Shown: positions 8,549-17,343, counted from the first letter of the stretch. The stretch is 64,000 nt of DNA from Psychrobacillus sp. NEAU-3TGS (GCF_029955155.1 NZ_JAPNOZ010000004.1:418759-482758), one strand, 5' to 3'. Notes: generated from the sequence alone by a model not told the origin. Translations and numbers: made by a program.

Positions 8549-9130
8549 ATGAGTGAGATTATACAGCCAGATGAACAAAATGTGCAAGAAAAGGCACCAG
8601 TGTTCGAGCAAGCGGTCGTAAATCGAACAGAGCAATATGAACATAAAGCTGCCGGTTTTTGGATTCGATTTTGGGCTTATACGGTAGATATCCTTATATT
8701 ATCTTCTGTTGGTATGTTGATCATCAAGCCTGTGTTCCGACTTTTCTCCTTGGAACTTAATGATCCAGTTTGGTACGCGCCTTTTAGCCTTATTACAGCA
8801 TTTCTTTTTTATGCGTATTTTGTGCTGATGACTAAATTTTGTTCTCAAACAGTTGGGAAAATGATATTTGGTATCCGAGTTATTTCAAAAAATGGAGTTA
8901 AACTTACATGGAGTACGGTAATCTTTAGAGAATGGATAGGTAGACTTATCTCAACGATTCCTTTGAGTCTACCATATATAGCGGTCGCGTTTACTCCAAA
9001 AAAACAAGCAATTCATGATTTTATCGCAGATACGCTAGTCGTTCATGAAGCAGTTTATGATAAAAAAGAAAAACTGGTACAGGAACATACTTCTGTTGCA
9101 AAAGAGTTGCAAGAACAGAATGTATTCTAG
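8549..9130 (+). CDS. yteJ: RDD family membrane protein (YteJ-like)
   Basis: A 193-residue integral membrane protein with the RDD domain: a hydrophilic N-terminus, then GFWIRFWAYTVDILIL, where the family's Arg-Asp-Asp pattern appears as R...D, and further hydrophobic segments up to about residue 150. The conserved TVGKMIFGIRV block lies near the middle and an Asp-containing AIHDFIADTLVV segment near the end. The function of RDD proteins is mostly unknown; some act in transport or stress responses. The ATG follows TAAGGAGGGG at proper spacing, 12 bases after sppA, so translation in the same transcript is likely. The extended polar tails at both ends are not conserved-looking. Confidence 0.85.
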   Translation: MSEIIQPDEQNVQEKAPVFEQAVVNRTEQYEHKAAGFWIRFWAYTVDILILSSVGMLIIKPVFRLFSLELNDPVWYAPFSLITAFLFYAYFVLMTKFCSQTVGKMIFGIRVISKNGVKLTWSTVIFREWIGRLISTIPLSLPYIAVAFTPKKQAIHDFIADTLVVHEAVYDKKEKLVQEHTSVAKELQEQNVF

Positions 9131-9166
9131 TAAGATGAAGATAATGAAAAAGGAGGCTACATAATT

Positions 9167-9673
9167 ATGGCTCAAGTAACATTTAAAAACAATCCAGTAA
9201 CTTTAGTTGGTCAAGAAGTAGTAGTTGGAGAGAAAGCACCAAACTTTACGGTGTTAGCAAATGATTTATCACCAGTAACGCTACAAGATTCTGCAGGTAA
9301 AGTACGTTTAATCAGTGTAGTCCCATCGTTAGATACAGGTGTTTGTTCAACGCAAACTAACAAATTCAATCAAGCTGCTGCTAGTTTAGGTGATGATGTG
9401 GTGATTTTAACAATCTCTGCGGACTTACCATTTGCACAAGCACGTTGGTGCGGAGCAAACGCTGCGGACGCTATTCAAACACTTTCTGATCACCGCGATT
9501 TTTCATTCGCAGAAGCGTTTGGAGTTGGTATGAAGGAATTACGTTTACTAGCTCGTTCTGTATTCGTAGTGGACAAAAATGATGTTGTTACTTATGCGGA
9601 ATATGTTAGCGAAGGAACAAATCATCCAGACTATGATAAAGCATTAGAAGCAGTAAAAGAAGCAACAAAATAA
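9167..9673 (+). CDS. tpx: Thiol peroxidase (atypical 2-Cys peroxiredoxin)
   Basis: Tpx reduces peroxides in the cytoplasm using thioredoxin. The 168-residue product has the peroxidatic Cys60 in SLDTGVCSTQT and the resolving Cys95 in ARWCGAN, the spacing that marks the Tpx family. Length is as usual for the family (about 167). The ATG is preceded by AAAGGAGG. In B. subtilis tpx (ytgI) also lies just before ytxK. A branched palindromic structure follows the gene and probably ends its transcript. Confidence 0.95.
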   Translation: MAQVTFKNNPVTLVGQEVVVGEKAPNFTVLANDLSPVTLQDSAGKVRLISVVPSLDTGVCSTQTNKFNQAAASLGDDVVILTISADLPFAQARWCGANAADAIQTLSDHRDFSFAEAFGVGMKELRLLARSVFVVDKNDVVTYAEYVSEGTNHPDYDKALEAVKEATK

Positions 9674-9682
9674 TAAAAAAAC

Positions 9683-9770
9683 AAACCCACTTATTCCATC
9701 AATTTTGTCTTGGACAAAGAATTAGCAGGGAGCTTAAGCTCCCTGCTAATTCTAGTTTAGTGGGTTTTAT
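9683..9770 (+). terminator. Branched terminator-like structure between tpx and ytxK
   Basis: An outer stem AAACCCACT (9683-9691) / AGTGGGTTT (9759-9767) encloses two hairpins: TTTGTC-TTG-GACAAA (9704-9718) and a perfect 30-base palindrome at 9721-9750 (ATTAGCAGGGAGC, loop TTAA, and its complement). Ts follow the outer stem. It can end tpx transcription but is more elaborate than a normal terminator. Confidence 0.65.
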
Positions 9771-9785
9771 TTGAGGGATGTATAT

Positions 9786-10715
9786 ATGCACACAAATGTA
9801 GAACAAATTTTTACGTTTATCGATCAAGAAAGCACCTTTATAGAAGAACAAGAATCAGCTACTTATTTAGAAGGGGTAGTATACGCATTAGAATTGTGGT
9901 TAGAACAGAAAAAAGTACCTGCAATAACTAATCCAACAAAAGAACAAATTCGAAAAGCGATTCAATTGGCGATTTTAAAAGGAATGAAAGCAAGTTCTCA
10001 AGTAAATCATCAAATGACACCAGATGCCATTGGACTGTTAGTAAGTTATTTTGTCCAAGTAGTAGCAAAGGACAAGAAAGAATTGTCAATTTTGGATGCC
10101 GCGTTTGGAACGGGAAATTTACTATATACCGTAATGAATGCATTACCTTTTGAGAATCATGCTTACGGTGTAGAAATCGATGAACTATTAATCCAACTGG
10201 CAGCTCAAACTGGAGAATTGCTTAATCATGATATTCAGCTATTCCGTCAAGATGCCTTAAAACCATTATTAATTGATCCCGTCGATATAGTTGTAAGTGA
10301 TCTACCTGTTGGGTATTATCCAGATGCTGAAACAGCACAGGACTATTTTTTGCATAGTACAGAGGAAATGTCTTATGCACATCATTTATTCATCGAACAA
10401 TCGATGAAGCATGTAAAACCAGGTGGATACTTGTACTTTTTAGTGCCAAACACTATCTTTGAATCTAAGCAAGCGCCACAGCTTCATAAGTTTATTAAGG
10501 AGAACGGATGGATTCAAGCGGTCATTCAATTCCCAACTTCGATTTTTAAAACGAAAGGGCAAGAGAAAAGCTTGTTGATTTTGCAAAAGAAAAGCGAAGA
10601 ATTGAAAGCCCCACGTGAAGTATTACTTGCAAAAGTTCCGAATATGACCAATAAAGAAGCGATGGAATTGTTTTTCCAAAAAGTGGACATATGGCAAGAA
10701 GAAAATGCAAAATAA
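9786..10715 (+). CDS. ytxK: Class I SAM-dependent methyltransferase YtxK
   Basis: A 309-residue protein resembling N6-adenine methyltransferases. The SAM-binding motif I is seen as LDAAFGTGNLLYT, an acidic residue follows in YGVEIDELL, and the catalytic NPPY-type motif is replaced by SDLPVGYY, so both motifs of the family are recognisable though the catalytic one is altered to DLPVGYY. YtxK of B. subtilis has no well-established substrate. The ATG at 9786 is preceded by GAGGGATG; an in-frame TTG at 9771 overlaps that site and is less likely. In B. subtilis ackA follows ytxK; here a bidirectional terminator and uspA on the other strand follow instead. No specificity subunit or restriction gene is nearby, so a restriction-modification role is not indicated. 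Confidence 0.85.
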   Translation: MHTNVEQIFTFIDQESTFIEEQESATYLEGVVYALELWLEQKKVPAITNPTKEQIRKAIQLAILKGMKASSQVNHQMTPDAIGLLVSYFVQVVAKDKKELSILDAAFGTGNLLYTVMNALPFENHAYGVEIDELLIQLAAQTGELLNHDIQLFRQDALKPLLIDPVDIVVSDLPVGYYPDAETAQDYFLHSTEEMSYAHHLFIEQSMKHVKPGGYLYFLVPNTIFESKQAPQLHKFIKENGWIQAVIQFPTSIFKTKGQEKSLLILQKKSEELKAPREVLLAKVPNMTNKEAMELFFQKVDIWQEENAK

Positions 10716-10717
10716 GA

Positions 10718-10743
10718 GGGTAGCCCTAAAGCAGGGCTACCTT
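10718..10743. terminator. Bidirectional terminator between ytxK and uspA
   Basis: GGTAGCCCT (10719-10727) pairs with AGGGCTACC (10733-10741). It lies between two convergent genes; the flanks are modestly T-rich on both strands. Confidence 0.75.
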
Positions 10744-10784
10744 CTAGCTAATTACGAGTATTTAAAATGTTTGACGTGCTTTTC

Positions 10785-11237
10785 TTAGTCTGGAATTTCT
10801 TCCGTACGAACAACCAGTACGTCACATGTTGCAGACCGTACAATGTACTCAGAAACACTTCCGATTAAAAATCTTTCCATAGCATTAAGACCAGTAGCAC
10901 CACAAATGATTAAATCTGCTACTACTTTTTTAGCAAGGTCTTTAGAGATCATCGTTTTAGGAGAACCATATTCAACGATGATATTTACATGTTGAACTCC
11001 GCCTGCCTGTGCCTCTGTTTTATAACCTTCTAACAATTCTTCTGCAAATGATTGTGCCCGCTCAGCTATAGAACGGTCATAAGCTTCGATGGCAGCAAAC
11101 GATCTTGTATCAATAATATTAACGAGATTTAATGTCGCACTGTTTCTTGCTGCGATAGAAACTGACTTTTTAAATGCGTATTCCGCTTCTTTTGAACCGT
11201 CTACAGCAACTAGAATTTGTTTATATTTTAATGACAT
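10785..11237 (-). CDS. Universal stress protein, UspA family
   Basis: A 150-residue single-domain UspA protein, beginning KQILVAVDGSKEAEYAF with the conserved Asp of the nucleotide pocket. The ATP-binding signature G-x2-G-x9-G-S is present as GATGLNAMERFLIGS, so it is likely of the ATP-binding type. These small cytoplasmic proteins accumulate in stress or stationary phase, but the individual role is unknown. On the minus strand AAGGAGG precedes the ATG. It is convergent with ytxK and divergent from ald, and so probably transcribed alone. Confidence 0.9.
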   Translation of the reverse strand: MSLKYKQILVAVDGSKEAEYAFKKSVSIAARNSATLNLVNIIDTRSFAAIEAYDRSIAERAQSFAEELLEGYKTEAQAGGVQHVNIIVEYGSPKTMISKDLAKKVVADLIICGATGLNAMERFLIGSVSEYIVRSATCDVLVVRTEEIPD

Positions 11238-11615
11238 AATAAAAACCTCCTTATTCTTTATACATATATATTTCGATATTTATTGACATATTCCTGCTTA
11301 CTTTCATTATTTAATTTTTCGTCAAGTGAACTTAACGAGTTCTACACCATTACATGGTACTTATCCCTTGGAGATGATGGATTAATTATTCCTGTCTAAG
11401 CGTACCAAAAATTAACAAGTGTATAATGAGTTTCTAGAGCGTTTAATGTGAAATTTTAGTGGTATAATTTAGATAATATAAGTTCGTACTTATATAATTT
11501 AAATTATTGAAGCATTATGAATATAGAAATGATAGAATGGAATTGTCGAAAGTGATTTATTTGGCTTGTCGAATCATTTATTCAACAATATCGGATTACA
11601 TAGGGGGATATAGAA
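11238..11615. other. Divergent intergenic region uspA-ald
   Basis: This 378-base AT-rich gap must hold the promoters of uspA (minus) and ald (plus). TATAAT hexamers occur at about 11422 and 11464, but neither has a convincing -35 at 16-18 bases. No gene, strong hairpin or repeat was recognised in it. Confidence 0.5.
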
Positions 11616-12731
11616 ATGCGAATTGGAATTCCGAAAGAAACGAAAAACAATGAAAACCGTGTGGCAATGACGCCGGCTGGGGTAGTAAGTTTCACGCATT
11701 ATAATCATGAAGTATATATTGAAACAGGAGCAGGATTAGGATCTAGTTTCACCGATCAGGATTATATAGACGCAGGGGCAACCATTGTTCAAACAGCGCA
11801 AGAGGCTTGGAACCAAGAAATGGTTATGAAAGTAAAAGAACCTACACATGCTGAGTTTGATCTTATACGAGAAGAATCTATTCTCTTTACTTATTTACAT
11901 TTAGCGCCTGAAGATGATTTAACAAGAGTACTTCTAGAAAAGAAAGTAACTGCTATAGCATACGAAACGGTTCAGCTTCCTAATAATACTCTTCCATTAC
12001 TGTCACCAATGAGCGAAGTAGCAGGACGTATGTCAACTCAAATTGGTGCTCAATATTTAGAACAAATTAATGGTGGTAAAGGAATCTTACTTGGTGGGGT
12101 GCCAGGTGTTCCTCGAGCGAAGGTAGCTGTAGTAGGAGGCGGAATTGCTGGTACAAACGCAGCTAGAGTTGCGTTAGGAATGGGTGCACAAGTGACAATT
12201 ATTGACCTTAATCCTGATCGTCTTCGTCAATTGGAAGATTTGTTTGGTAGCCAAGTACAAACTTTAATCTCTAATCCGTATAATATCGGAGAAGCGGTAA
12301 AAGAGGCAGATTTAGTCATTGGCGCAGTTCTTATTCCAGGAGCAAAAGCACCGAAGCTTGTTTCTGAGGAAATGATTAAATCTATGTCTCCGGGTTCTGT
12401 AGTGATTGATATTGCTATTGACCAAGGTGGTATTTTCGAAACTTCTGACCGTATTACAACACATGATAATCCAACATATGAAAAGCATGGGGTAGTACAT
12501 TACGCTGTTGCGAATATGCCAGGAGCAGTTCCTAGAACATCTACAATGGCTTTGATCAATGCAACAGTACCTTATGCGCTTCAAATAGCAAATAAAGGCT
12601 ATAAGCAAGCTTGTTTGGATAACCTTGCATTACAAAAAGGTATTAACACACTAGCAGGTCATGTAACATTTAAAGCAGTTGCTGAAGCACAAGGATTACC
12701 TTATGTTGATGTTGCAACTCTTTTGAATTAA
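11616..12731 (+). CDS. ald: Alanine dehydrogenase
   Basis: Ald interconverts L-alanine and pyruvate plus ammonia with NAD, allowing growth on alanine and contributing to sporulation. The 371-residue protein starts [20 protein letters not shown], has the substrate-binding Lys74 (KVKEP) and catalytic His95 (YLHLAP), the NAD-binding loop [10 protein letters not shown] with the acidic end TIIDLN, and the active-site Asp in [11 protein letters not shown]. Length is as expected for the family. The ATG follows TAGGGGGATATAG. It is monocistronic by its flanks: a long upstream gap and a hairpin downstream. Confidence 0.95.
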   Translation: MRIGIPKETKNNENRVAMTPAGVVSFTHYNHEVYIETGAGLGSSFTDQDYIDAGATIVQTAQEAWNQEMVMKVKEPTHAEFDLIREESILFTYLHLAPEDDLTRVLLEKKVTAIAYETVQLPNNTLPLLSPMSEVAGRMSTQIGAQYLEQINGGKGILLGGVPGVPRAKVAVVGGGIAGTNAARVALGMGAQVTIIDLNPDRLRQLEDLFGSQVQTLISNPYNIGEAVKEADLVIGAVLIPGAKAPKLVSEEMIKSMSPGSVVIDIAIDQGGIFETSDRITTHDNPTYEKHGVVHYAVANMPGAVPRTSTMALINATVPYALQIANKGYKQACLDNLALQKGINTLAGHVTFKAVAEAQGLPYVDVATLLN

Positions 12732-12745
12732 TAGTAGGACATACT

Positions 12746-12780
12746 ATCACCCAACTCTGTTTAAAGATTTGGGTGATTTC
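12746..12780 (+). terminator. Terminator after ald
   Basis: ATCACCCAA (12746-12754) pairs with TTGGGTGAT (12769-12777), followed by TTCTAATTTT. Confidence 0.7.
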
Positions 12781-12810
12781 TAATTTTGTGGCAAGATGGA
12801 GTGGGTGCAA

Positions 12811-13167
12811 TTGATTTATTTATATATTGGTTTAGCTGGAGCTTTAGGGGCCATTTCACGTTATTTAGTAGGAATCTTCTTTTATACAAGTTCATCCTTT
12901 CCGTTCGCAACATTATTCGTGAATCTAGTTGGTTGTTATGTATTAGCTTATTTAAGTTCTAGAATCACTAATTTTTCAATTAAGTTGAAGACTGTAATTG
13001 GTACAGGTTTTATAGGTTCTTTTACTACCTTTTCTACTTTAAGTGTAGAAACTATCCACTTATTTGAGCAAGGAGAAGTGTTGCTTGCTTTTGTGTATAT
13101 TCTTGTAAGTATAGTCGGTGGTATTTTCATGAGTAATTTAGGTTGGAAAAAAGAGGTGGTCGAATGA
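12811..13167 (+). CDS. crcB: Fluoride channel FluC/CrcB, first subunit
   Basis: A small four-helix membrane protein of the Fluc family, which exports fluoride as a dimer of antiparallel subunits. Seen: GAISRYLVG in the first helix, the pore asparagine in NLVGCY, and the signature GFIGSFTTFSTLS with the two conserved phenylalanines. I take the TTG at 12811 as start because GGAG lies about nine bases before it, giving 118 residues; an in-frame ATG at 12796 has no ribosome site. It overlaps the second crcB by four bases. Paired crcB genes usually encode heterodimers, and that is inferred here. Confidence 0.88.
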   Translation: MIYLYIGLAGALGAISRYLVGIFFYTSSSFPFATLFVNLVGCYVLAYLSSRITNFSIKLKTVIGTGFIGSFTTFSTLSVETIHLFEQGEVLLAFVYILVSIVGGIFMSNLGWKKEVVE

Positions 13168-13517
13168 ATGTCTATTATATTCTTGCTGTAGGAGCTGGAG
13201 GTTTTTTAGGTGCAATCACTAGATATTATACCTCTCAGAAGTTGAACAAAACGAAAGAAGATCGTTTACCTCTTGGAACACTTGCAGTTAATCTGATTGG
13301 ATCTTTTCTCCTTGGGTTCATTTTGAGTGTAGGATTAAAGGATATTTATACTTTGTTAATTGGAACTGGCTTTCTAGGAGCTTTTACCACTTTTTCTACA
13401 CTTCATAAAGAGCTGCTCATCCTTCAAAAGTATCCTCGAAAGTGGTTAATATATTTTGTTATTACTTACAGTGGGGGATTAGTGTTTGCATTTTTAGGAT
13501 ATTTGTTAGGAAAGTAA
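13164..13517 (+). CDS. crcB: Fluoride channel FluC/CrcB, second subunit
   Basis: The second Fluc subunit, 117 residues, with GAITRYYTSQKL, NLIGSFLLG and GFLGAFTTFSTLH corresponding to the first subunit's motifs. Its ATG overlaps the stop of the first gene (ATGA), so translation is coupled and the two proteins are probably made in equal amounts. AGAGGTGG serves as ribosome site. The convergent terminator after it is shared with pepQ. No fluoride riboswitch motif was recognised before the pair. Confidence 0.9.
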   Translation: MNVYYILAVGAGGFLGAITRYYTSQKLNKTKEDRLPLGTLAVNLIGSFLLGFILSVGLKDIYTLLIGTGFLGAFTTFSTLHKELLILQKYPRKWLIYFVITYSGGLVFAFLGYLLGK

Positions 13518-13545
13518 AAAGCACCCATGGAAGAGTGCTTTTTCA
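13516..13545. terminator. Bidirectional terminator between crcB pair and pepQ
   Basis: AAAAAGCAC (13516-13524) pairs with GTGCTTTTT (13535-13543). The A- and T-rich arms allow use from both strands, between convergent genes. Confidence 0.8.
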
Positions 13546-14640
13546 TCAAGAAATTATTTGTAATTTTTTCGGGAACTTTGTTAAAACTTCTACGCCGTCT
13601 GCTGTTACAACAACGTCATCTTCAATGCGAACACCTGTTATTTCTGGGTGGTAAATACCAGGTTCAATCGTAAATACCATACCAGTTTCTAATTTCATCT
13701 CATTGACACCTGTAATAGATGGGAATTCATGTACAGAAATTCCAAGCCCATGTCCTAAACGATGAGTGAAATACTCTCCATAGCCTGCGTCTGTAATGAC
13801 ATCCCGAGCTATTTTATCCAGTTCCATCGCAGTAATTCCTGGTTTTACAGCTTGTACAGCAGCTTCTTCTGCTCGTAGAACTGTTTCATAAATTTCTCGT
13901 TTATCAGCTGTTGGTTCACCAAAAGCAACTGTGCGTGTGATATCTGAGCAATAACCATTATAAACTACTCCAAGATCGAATAAGATAAAGTCGCCTTTTT
14001 GAATTTTACGCTCTCCAGGTGTACCATGTGGAGAAGCAGTTTTTGGTCCGCTTAATACCATTGTATCGAAAGACATTTGAGCAGCGCCTTTTTCTTTCAC
14101 AGCTAGTTCGATTGCGTTTAATATTTCTAACTCCGTTTTACCTTCTGCAATTTCTTTACATCCAACTTCAATTGCGAAATCAGCAAGTTCAGCAGCCTTG
14201 CGCATATTTTCTAATTCCTCTTCGGACTTTATCACACGAAGATCGTTTATTTTCTCATCAATTCTAGAAACTTGTAAGTTGGGAATTCTTTCGATTAAAG
14301 CTTCTAATCTTTCTACTGTTAAATGGGCTTTTTCAACTGCTAGCGTTGTAATATCTTCTGCTTTTTCTTTCATTGTTTGGACAACAATATCCCATGCGTT
14401 ATCTGTATCTTGATGTCCAACAATTTGACCTTTCCAGCCGGAAGCTTTTGCATCTGGGATTTCCATTTGCGGACAAATGATAAACGGCTCTGCTTCTTTA
14501 AAAATAGCGACACCAAGTAGTCGTTCATGCGGATTACTGCGGAAACCAGTAAAGTAAAATACGTTATCAGGAGTGGTAATGAAGGCTGCTTCCATATTGT
14601 TTGTTTGTAAAAAGTTTTGGATTTTTTCGACTTGATTCAT
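13546..14640 (-). CDS. pepQ: Xaa-Pro dipeptidase/aminopeptidase, M24 family
   Basis: This cytoplasmic metallopeptidase cleaves peptide bonds next to proline. The 364-residue protein has an N-terminal creatinase-like domain (about 1-130) and a pita-bread catalytic domain with all five metal ligands: Asp222 and Asp233 (FDLGVVYNGYCSD), His297 (HRLGHGLG), Glu326 (TIEPGIY) and Glu340 (VRIEDD). The ATG at 14640 has AGAGGTG before it on the minus strand; the frame is open 24 more codons without one. It stands alone, convergent with crcB and divergent from ytkL. PepQ-type dipeptidase versus YqhT-type aminopeptidase cannot be separated by reading. Confidence 0.88.
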   Translation of the reverse strand: MNQVEKIQNFLQTNNMEAAFITTPDNVFYFTGFRSNPHERLLGVAIFKEAEPFIICPQMEIPDAKASGWKGQIVGHQDTDNAWDIVVQTMKEKAEDITTLAVEKAHLTVERLEALIERIPNLQVSRIDEKINDLRVIKSEEELENMRKAAELADFAIEVGCKEIAEGKTELEILNAIELAVKEKGAAQMSFDTMVLSGPKTASPHGTPGERKIQKGDFILFDLGVVYNGYCSDITRTVAFGEPTADKREIYETVLRAEEAAVQAVKPGITAMELDKIARDVITDAGYGEYFTHRLGHGLGISVHEFPSITGVNEMKLETGMVFTIEPGIYHPEITGVRIEDDVVVTADGVEVLTKFPKKLQIIS

Positions 14641-14752
14641 ACTAACACCTCTTTTATATTTATAAATTAAGGATAGCAGAATAAAGGAATTATCGCATCT
14701 ACGTAGAATCAATACTTAAGAAGTATAATAATTTTTAAGGAGAGATGACAAC

Positions 14753-15442
14753 ATGAATATCAGTTATCATGGACATTCAGTAGTAAAAATTCAAACAAAT
14801 ACACATACAATATTAATTGATCCTTTTATAAATGGAAATGGACAAACTGATTTAGAGGTTTCGGAAGTAACGGCTGATGTCATTCTATTGACACATGGAC
14901 ATAATGATCATGTAGGGGATACTGTTGAGATTGCGAAAAGAAGCGATGCGTTAGTAGTTGCACCGTTTGAGCTTGCAGAGTTTATAGAATCTCAAGGTGT
15001 TAAAGTGCATGCAATGGGGATAGGTGGTTCCAGAGAATTTGAATTTGGTACAGTAAAATTTACACAAGCATTCCATAGCTCCTCATATACGAAGGAAGAT
15101 GGTCAATCCGTTTATACTGGAATGCCTGCTGGAATACTACTTACAGTAGAGGGAGCGACAATCTATCATGCAGGGGATACCTCTTTGTTTGGAGATATGA
15201 AGTTAATCGGTGATAGAAATAACATTAAAGTTGCTTTCCTACCTATTGGAGATAATTTCACAATGGGGCCAGAGGATGCTGCCTATGCTGTGGAATTATT
15301 AAAACCAGAAATAGTTGTACCAATTCACTACAATACTTTCCCACCAATTAAACAGGATCCAAATAAATTCAAGGAACTAGTAAAATCAGCGGAAGTTCAA
15401 GTTTTAAATGCAGGAGACAGCGTACAACTGTCACGTGATTAG
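14753..15442 (+). CDS. ytkL: Metal-dependent hydrolase, UPF0173 (YtkL)
   Basis: A 229-residue metallo-beta-lactamase-fold protein. The zinc-binding signature is [10 protein letters not shown] near residue 47, with the further ligands in [11 protein letters not shown] and a late His in PIHYNTFP. The substrate is not known for this family. The ATG follows TAAGGAGAGATG. The next gene, ytoI, starts about 55 bases downstream, and the pair is also adjacent in B. subtilis, so a shared transcript is possible. Confidence 0.9.
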   Translation: MNISYHGHSVVKIQTNTHTILIDPFINGNGQTDLEVSEVTADVILLTHGHNDHVGDTVEIAKRSDALVVAPFELAEFIESQGVKVHAMGIGGSREFEFGTVKFTQAFHSSSYTKEDGQSVYTGMPAGILLTVEGATIYHAGDTSLFGDMKLIGDRNNIKVAFLPIGDNFTMGPEDAAYAVELLKPEIVVPIHYNTFPPIKQDPNKFKELVKSAEVQVLNAGDSVQLSRD

Positions 15443-15497
15443 AAAAAAAGGAAAATGTGGTACAATAAACGTATAACAAGCGTTTGGATGTGACTAC

Positions 15498-16805
15498 ATG
15501 ACGACAAAACACGAACAAATATTAGCGTATATAGAAAAACTGCCAGTTGGAGATAAAATATCGGTTAGGCAAATTGCAAAAGACTTAATAGTTAGTGAAG
15601 GAACTGCCTATCGTGCCATAAAAGAAGCGGAAACTAGAAGGCTAGTTAGTACAATTGAACGAGTAGGAACTATACGAATAGAGTTAAAGAAAAAAGAGCA
15701 CTTTGAACGGCTAACTTTCGCAGAAGTTGTAAATATTGTAGATGGACAAGTATTAGGTGGTAAAACGGGTCTTTATAAAACGTTGAACAAATTTGTAATA
15801 GGTGCCATGCAATTAGAAGATATGATGCGATACGTAGAGCCTGGTAATTTACTCATTGTTGGAAACCGCTTAAAGGTTCATGAAACGGCACTACAGGCAG
15901 GAGCGGCAATACTTGTAACAGGGGGCTTTGATGTTCCAGAGCCTACAAAGAAACTAGCTGATGAATTTGAATTGCCGGTTATCTCAACAAGTTATGACTC
16001 ATTTACGGTTGCAACGATGATTAATCGTGCAATTGATGACCAATTGATCAAAAAAGACGTACTGCTTATTGAGGATATTTATATTCCTTTAGAAAAAACA
16101 TCATTTCTACGTACTACCGATCATGTAAAGCAATATCGAGAATTGAATGATGAAACCACACATGGAGGATTTCCAGTGGTGGATAAAGCCAATAAATTAG
16201 TTGGAATTGTCACAGCTAGAGATGTAATTGGAAAAGAAAATCATGAACTAATAGAAAAAGTTATGACGAGAACACCAATATCTATTACGATGAAAACAAG
16301 TGTAGCCTCGGCAAGTCACCGGATGATTTGGGAAGGAATCGATTTGTTGCCAGTTGTTGGCGATAACAACAACCTAGAAGGGGTTATCAGCAGACAGGAC
16401 GTATTAAAAGCCTTGCAAGCAGCGTCTAGGCAACCTCAAAACGGAGAAACTATTGATGATATTGTGAAACAACAAATAAAAGCAATTTCATCAGAGGAAT
16501 TTATCTTTGAATTTGAAGTAACCCCTCAAATGACCGATCATTTTGGTGCTATGTCTTACGGAGCATTTACGATACTAGTCACGGAGACAGGATCTCAAAC
16601 GTTGAAAATTCGAAAACGTGGAGAAAGTGTTGTCGAGAATATGACGATTTATTATACGAAGCCAATCCAATTAGAGAGTATACTTCGAGTACATGCTCGC
16701 GTTTTAGAAATGAGTAGAAAAGTGGCAAAAATGGATCTAGAAGTTTTCAACGAAAAACAATTAGTAGGAAAAGCAATGGTTACGTATCAGTTATTGGAGA
16801 GATAA
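15498..16805 (+). CDS. ytoI: DRTGG-CBS-hotdog domain protein YtoI
   Basis: A 435-residue multidomain protein. The order read from the sequence is a winged-helix DNA-binding-like N-terminus (about 1-65, VRQIAKDLIVSEGTAYRAIKEA quoted in part as SEGTAYRAIKEA), a DRTGG domain (about 75-185), a pair of CBS domains (about 195-310, with GGFPVVDKANKLVGIVTARD-type repeats) and a C-terminal thioesterase-like hotdog domain (about 330-430). The layout suggests a nucleotide-sensing regulator, but no function is established. The ribosome site is weak (GGATG), and the start rests on family N-terminus and the gap. A TACAAT-type -10 near 15460 may drive it. Confidence 0.85.
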   Translation: MTTKHEQILAYIEKLPVGDKISVRQIAKDLIVSEGTAYRAIKEAETRRLVSTIERVGTIRIELKKKEHFERLTFAEVVNIVDGQVLGGKTGLYKTLNKFVIGAMQLEDMMRYVEPGNLLIVGNRLKVHETALQAGAAILVTGGFDVPEPTKKLADEFELPVISTSYDSFTVATMINRAIDDQLIKKDVLLIEDIYIPLEKTSFLRTTDHVKQYRELNDETTHGGFPVVDKANKLVGIVTARDVIGKENHELIEKVMTRTPISITMKTSVASASHRMIWEGIDLLPVVGDNNNLEGVISRQDVLKALQAASRQPQNGETIDDIVKQQIKAISSEEFIFEFEVTPQMTDHFGAMSYGAFTILVTETGSQTLKIRKRGESVVENMTIYYTKPIQLESILRVHARVLEMSRKVAKMDLEVFNEKQLVGKAMVTYQLLER

Positions 16806-17034
16806 AGTGAAACTTCAATCAGCGGGAGGTCTTCATCCTCCACTGATTGTTAGTTGTGTCGCACACGATGTTGCGTACTTAGTCTGGGATCATTCCATCG
16901 GGCGCATGCCAGCAGTTGATCTCCCACTTATCTTTTCTTTTTTCTTCAATCTTGAAGTGGGAGTCTTACTGCCCGTTAATGCGGGATAAAAAAATGATGC
17001 AGCTGTTAAAGCTAAAGCTGCATCATTCTAATCC
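16806..17034. repeat. Structured intergenic region with two large hairpins
   Basis: The first hairpin is at 16817-16849: CAATCAGCGGGAGG against CCTCCACTGATTG with one mismatch. The second uses CTCCCACTT (16921-16929) and AAGTGGGAG (16955-16963) around a pyrimidine-rich loop. Both arms contain a GGGAGG/CTCCC core. An open frame at 16807-16989 (GTG start, 60 codons) simply reads through these hairpins, has no ribosome site and looks non-coding. The region resembles a dispersed intergenic repeat, but only one copy is in the window. Confidence 0.5.
16985..17027 (-). terminator. Terminator of ytpI
   Basis: AATGATGCAGCT (16993-17004) pairs with AGCTGCATCATT (17016-17027). On the minus strand it is followed by a run of Ts (complement of 16987-16994), so it serves ytpI. 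Confidence 0.8.
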
Positions 17035-17343
17035 TTATTGATTTAACGTGAGTTCCTCTTGAACAAACTGTCCGTAATGCTTGCTTGCTTTATAATTATG
17101 ATACATAAAATAACCACCAAGTAAAACAAACAAACCAGTAACAGCATACGTAACAGAGGATTGGTAAATTACTAAAAAGTTAAGACCGAAGAAAAACATG
17201 AACGCACCAAGGCATACAGCTGCCCTTGCAGCAAACCATTTTTTTCGAATCGGTAAATTTGTTCGTAACTGTTTTGTTTTAAAATAGAAATACCAAACAA
17301 ATGAGATAACTATTGCACATATCAATATTCCATTAAGAATCAT
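17035..17343 (-). CDS. ytpI: YtpI-like membrane protein
   Basis: A 102-residue membrane protein with three hydrophobic helices (about 2-18, 42-60 and 65-82) and a basic stretch LRTNLPIRKKWFAARA between the first two. It matches the YtpI family in length and in its position between ytoI and nrnA. Function is unknown. On the minus strand GGAGG lies seven to eight bases before the ATG. It is transcribed against its neighbours and has its own terminator. Confidence 0.8.
   Translation of the reverse strand: MILNGILICAIVISFVWYFYFKTKQLRTNLPIRKKWFAARAAVCLGAFMFFFGLNFLVIYQSSVTYAVTGLFVLLGGYFMYHNYKASKHYGQFVQEELTLNQ

Noticed and set aside
9786..10715. Restriction-modification methyltransferase
   Set aside because: No restriction or specificity gene is adjacent and the gene occupies the conserved ytxK position.
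16807..16989. Sixty-codon open frame right after ytoI
   Set aside because: It has no ribosome site and reads through two hairpins; codon content is unlike neighbouring genes.
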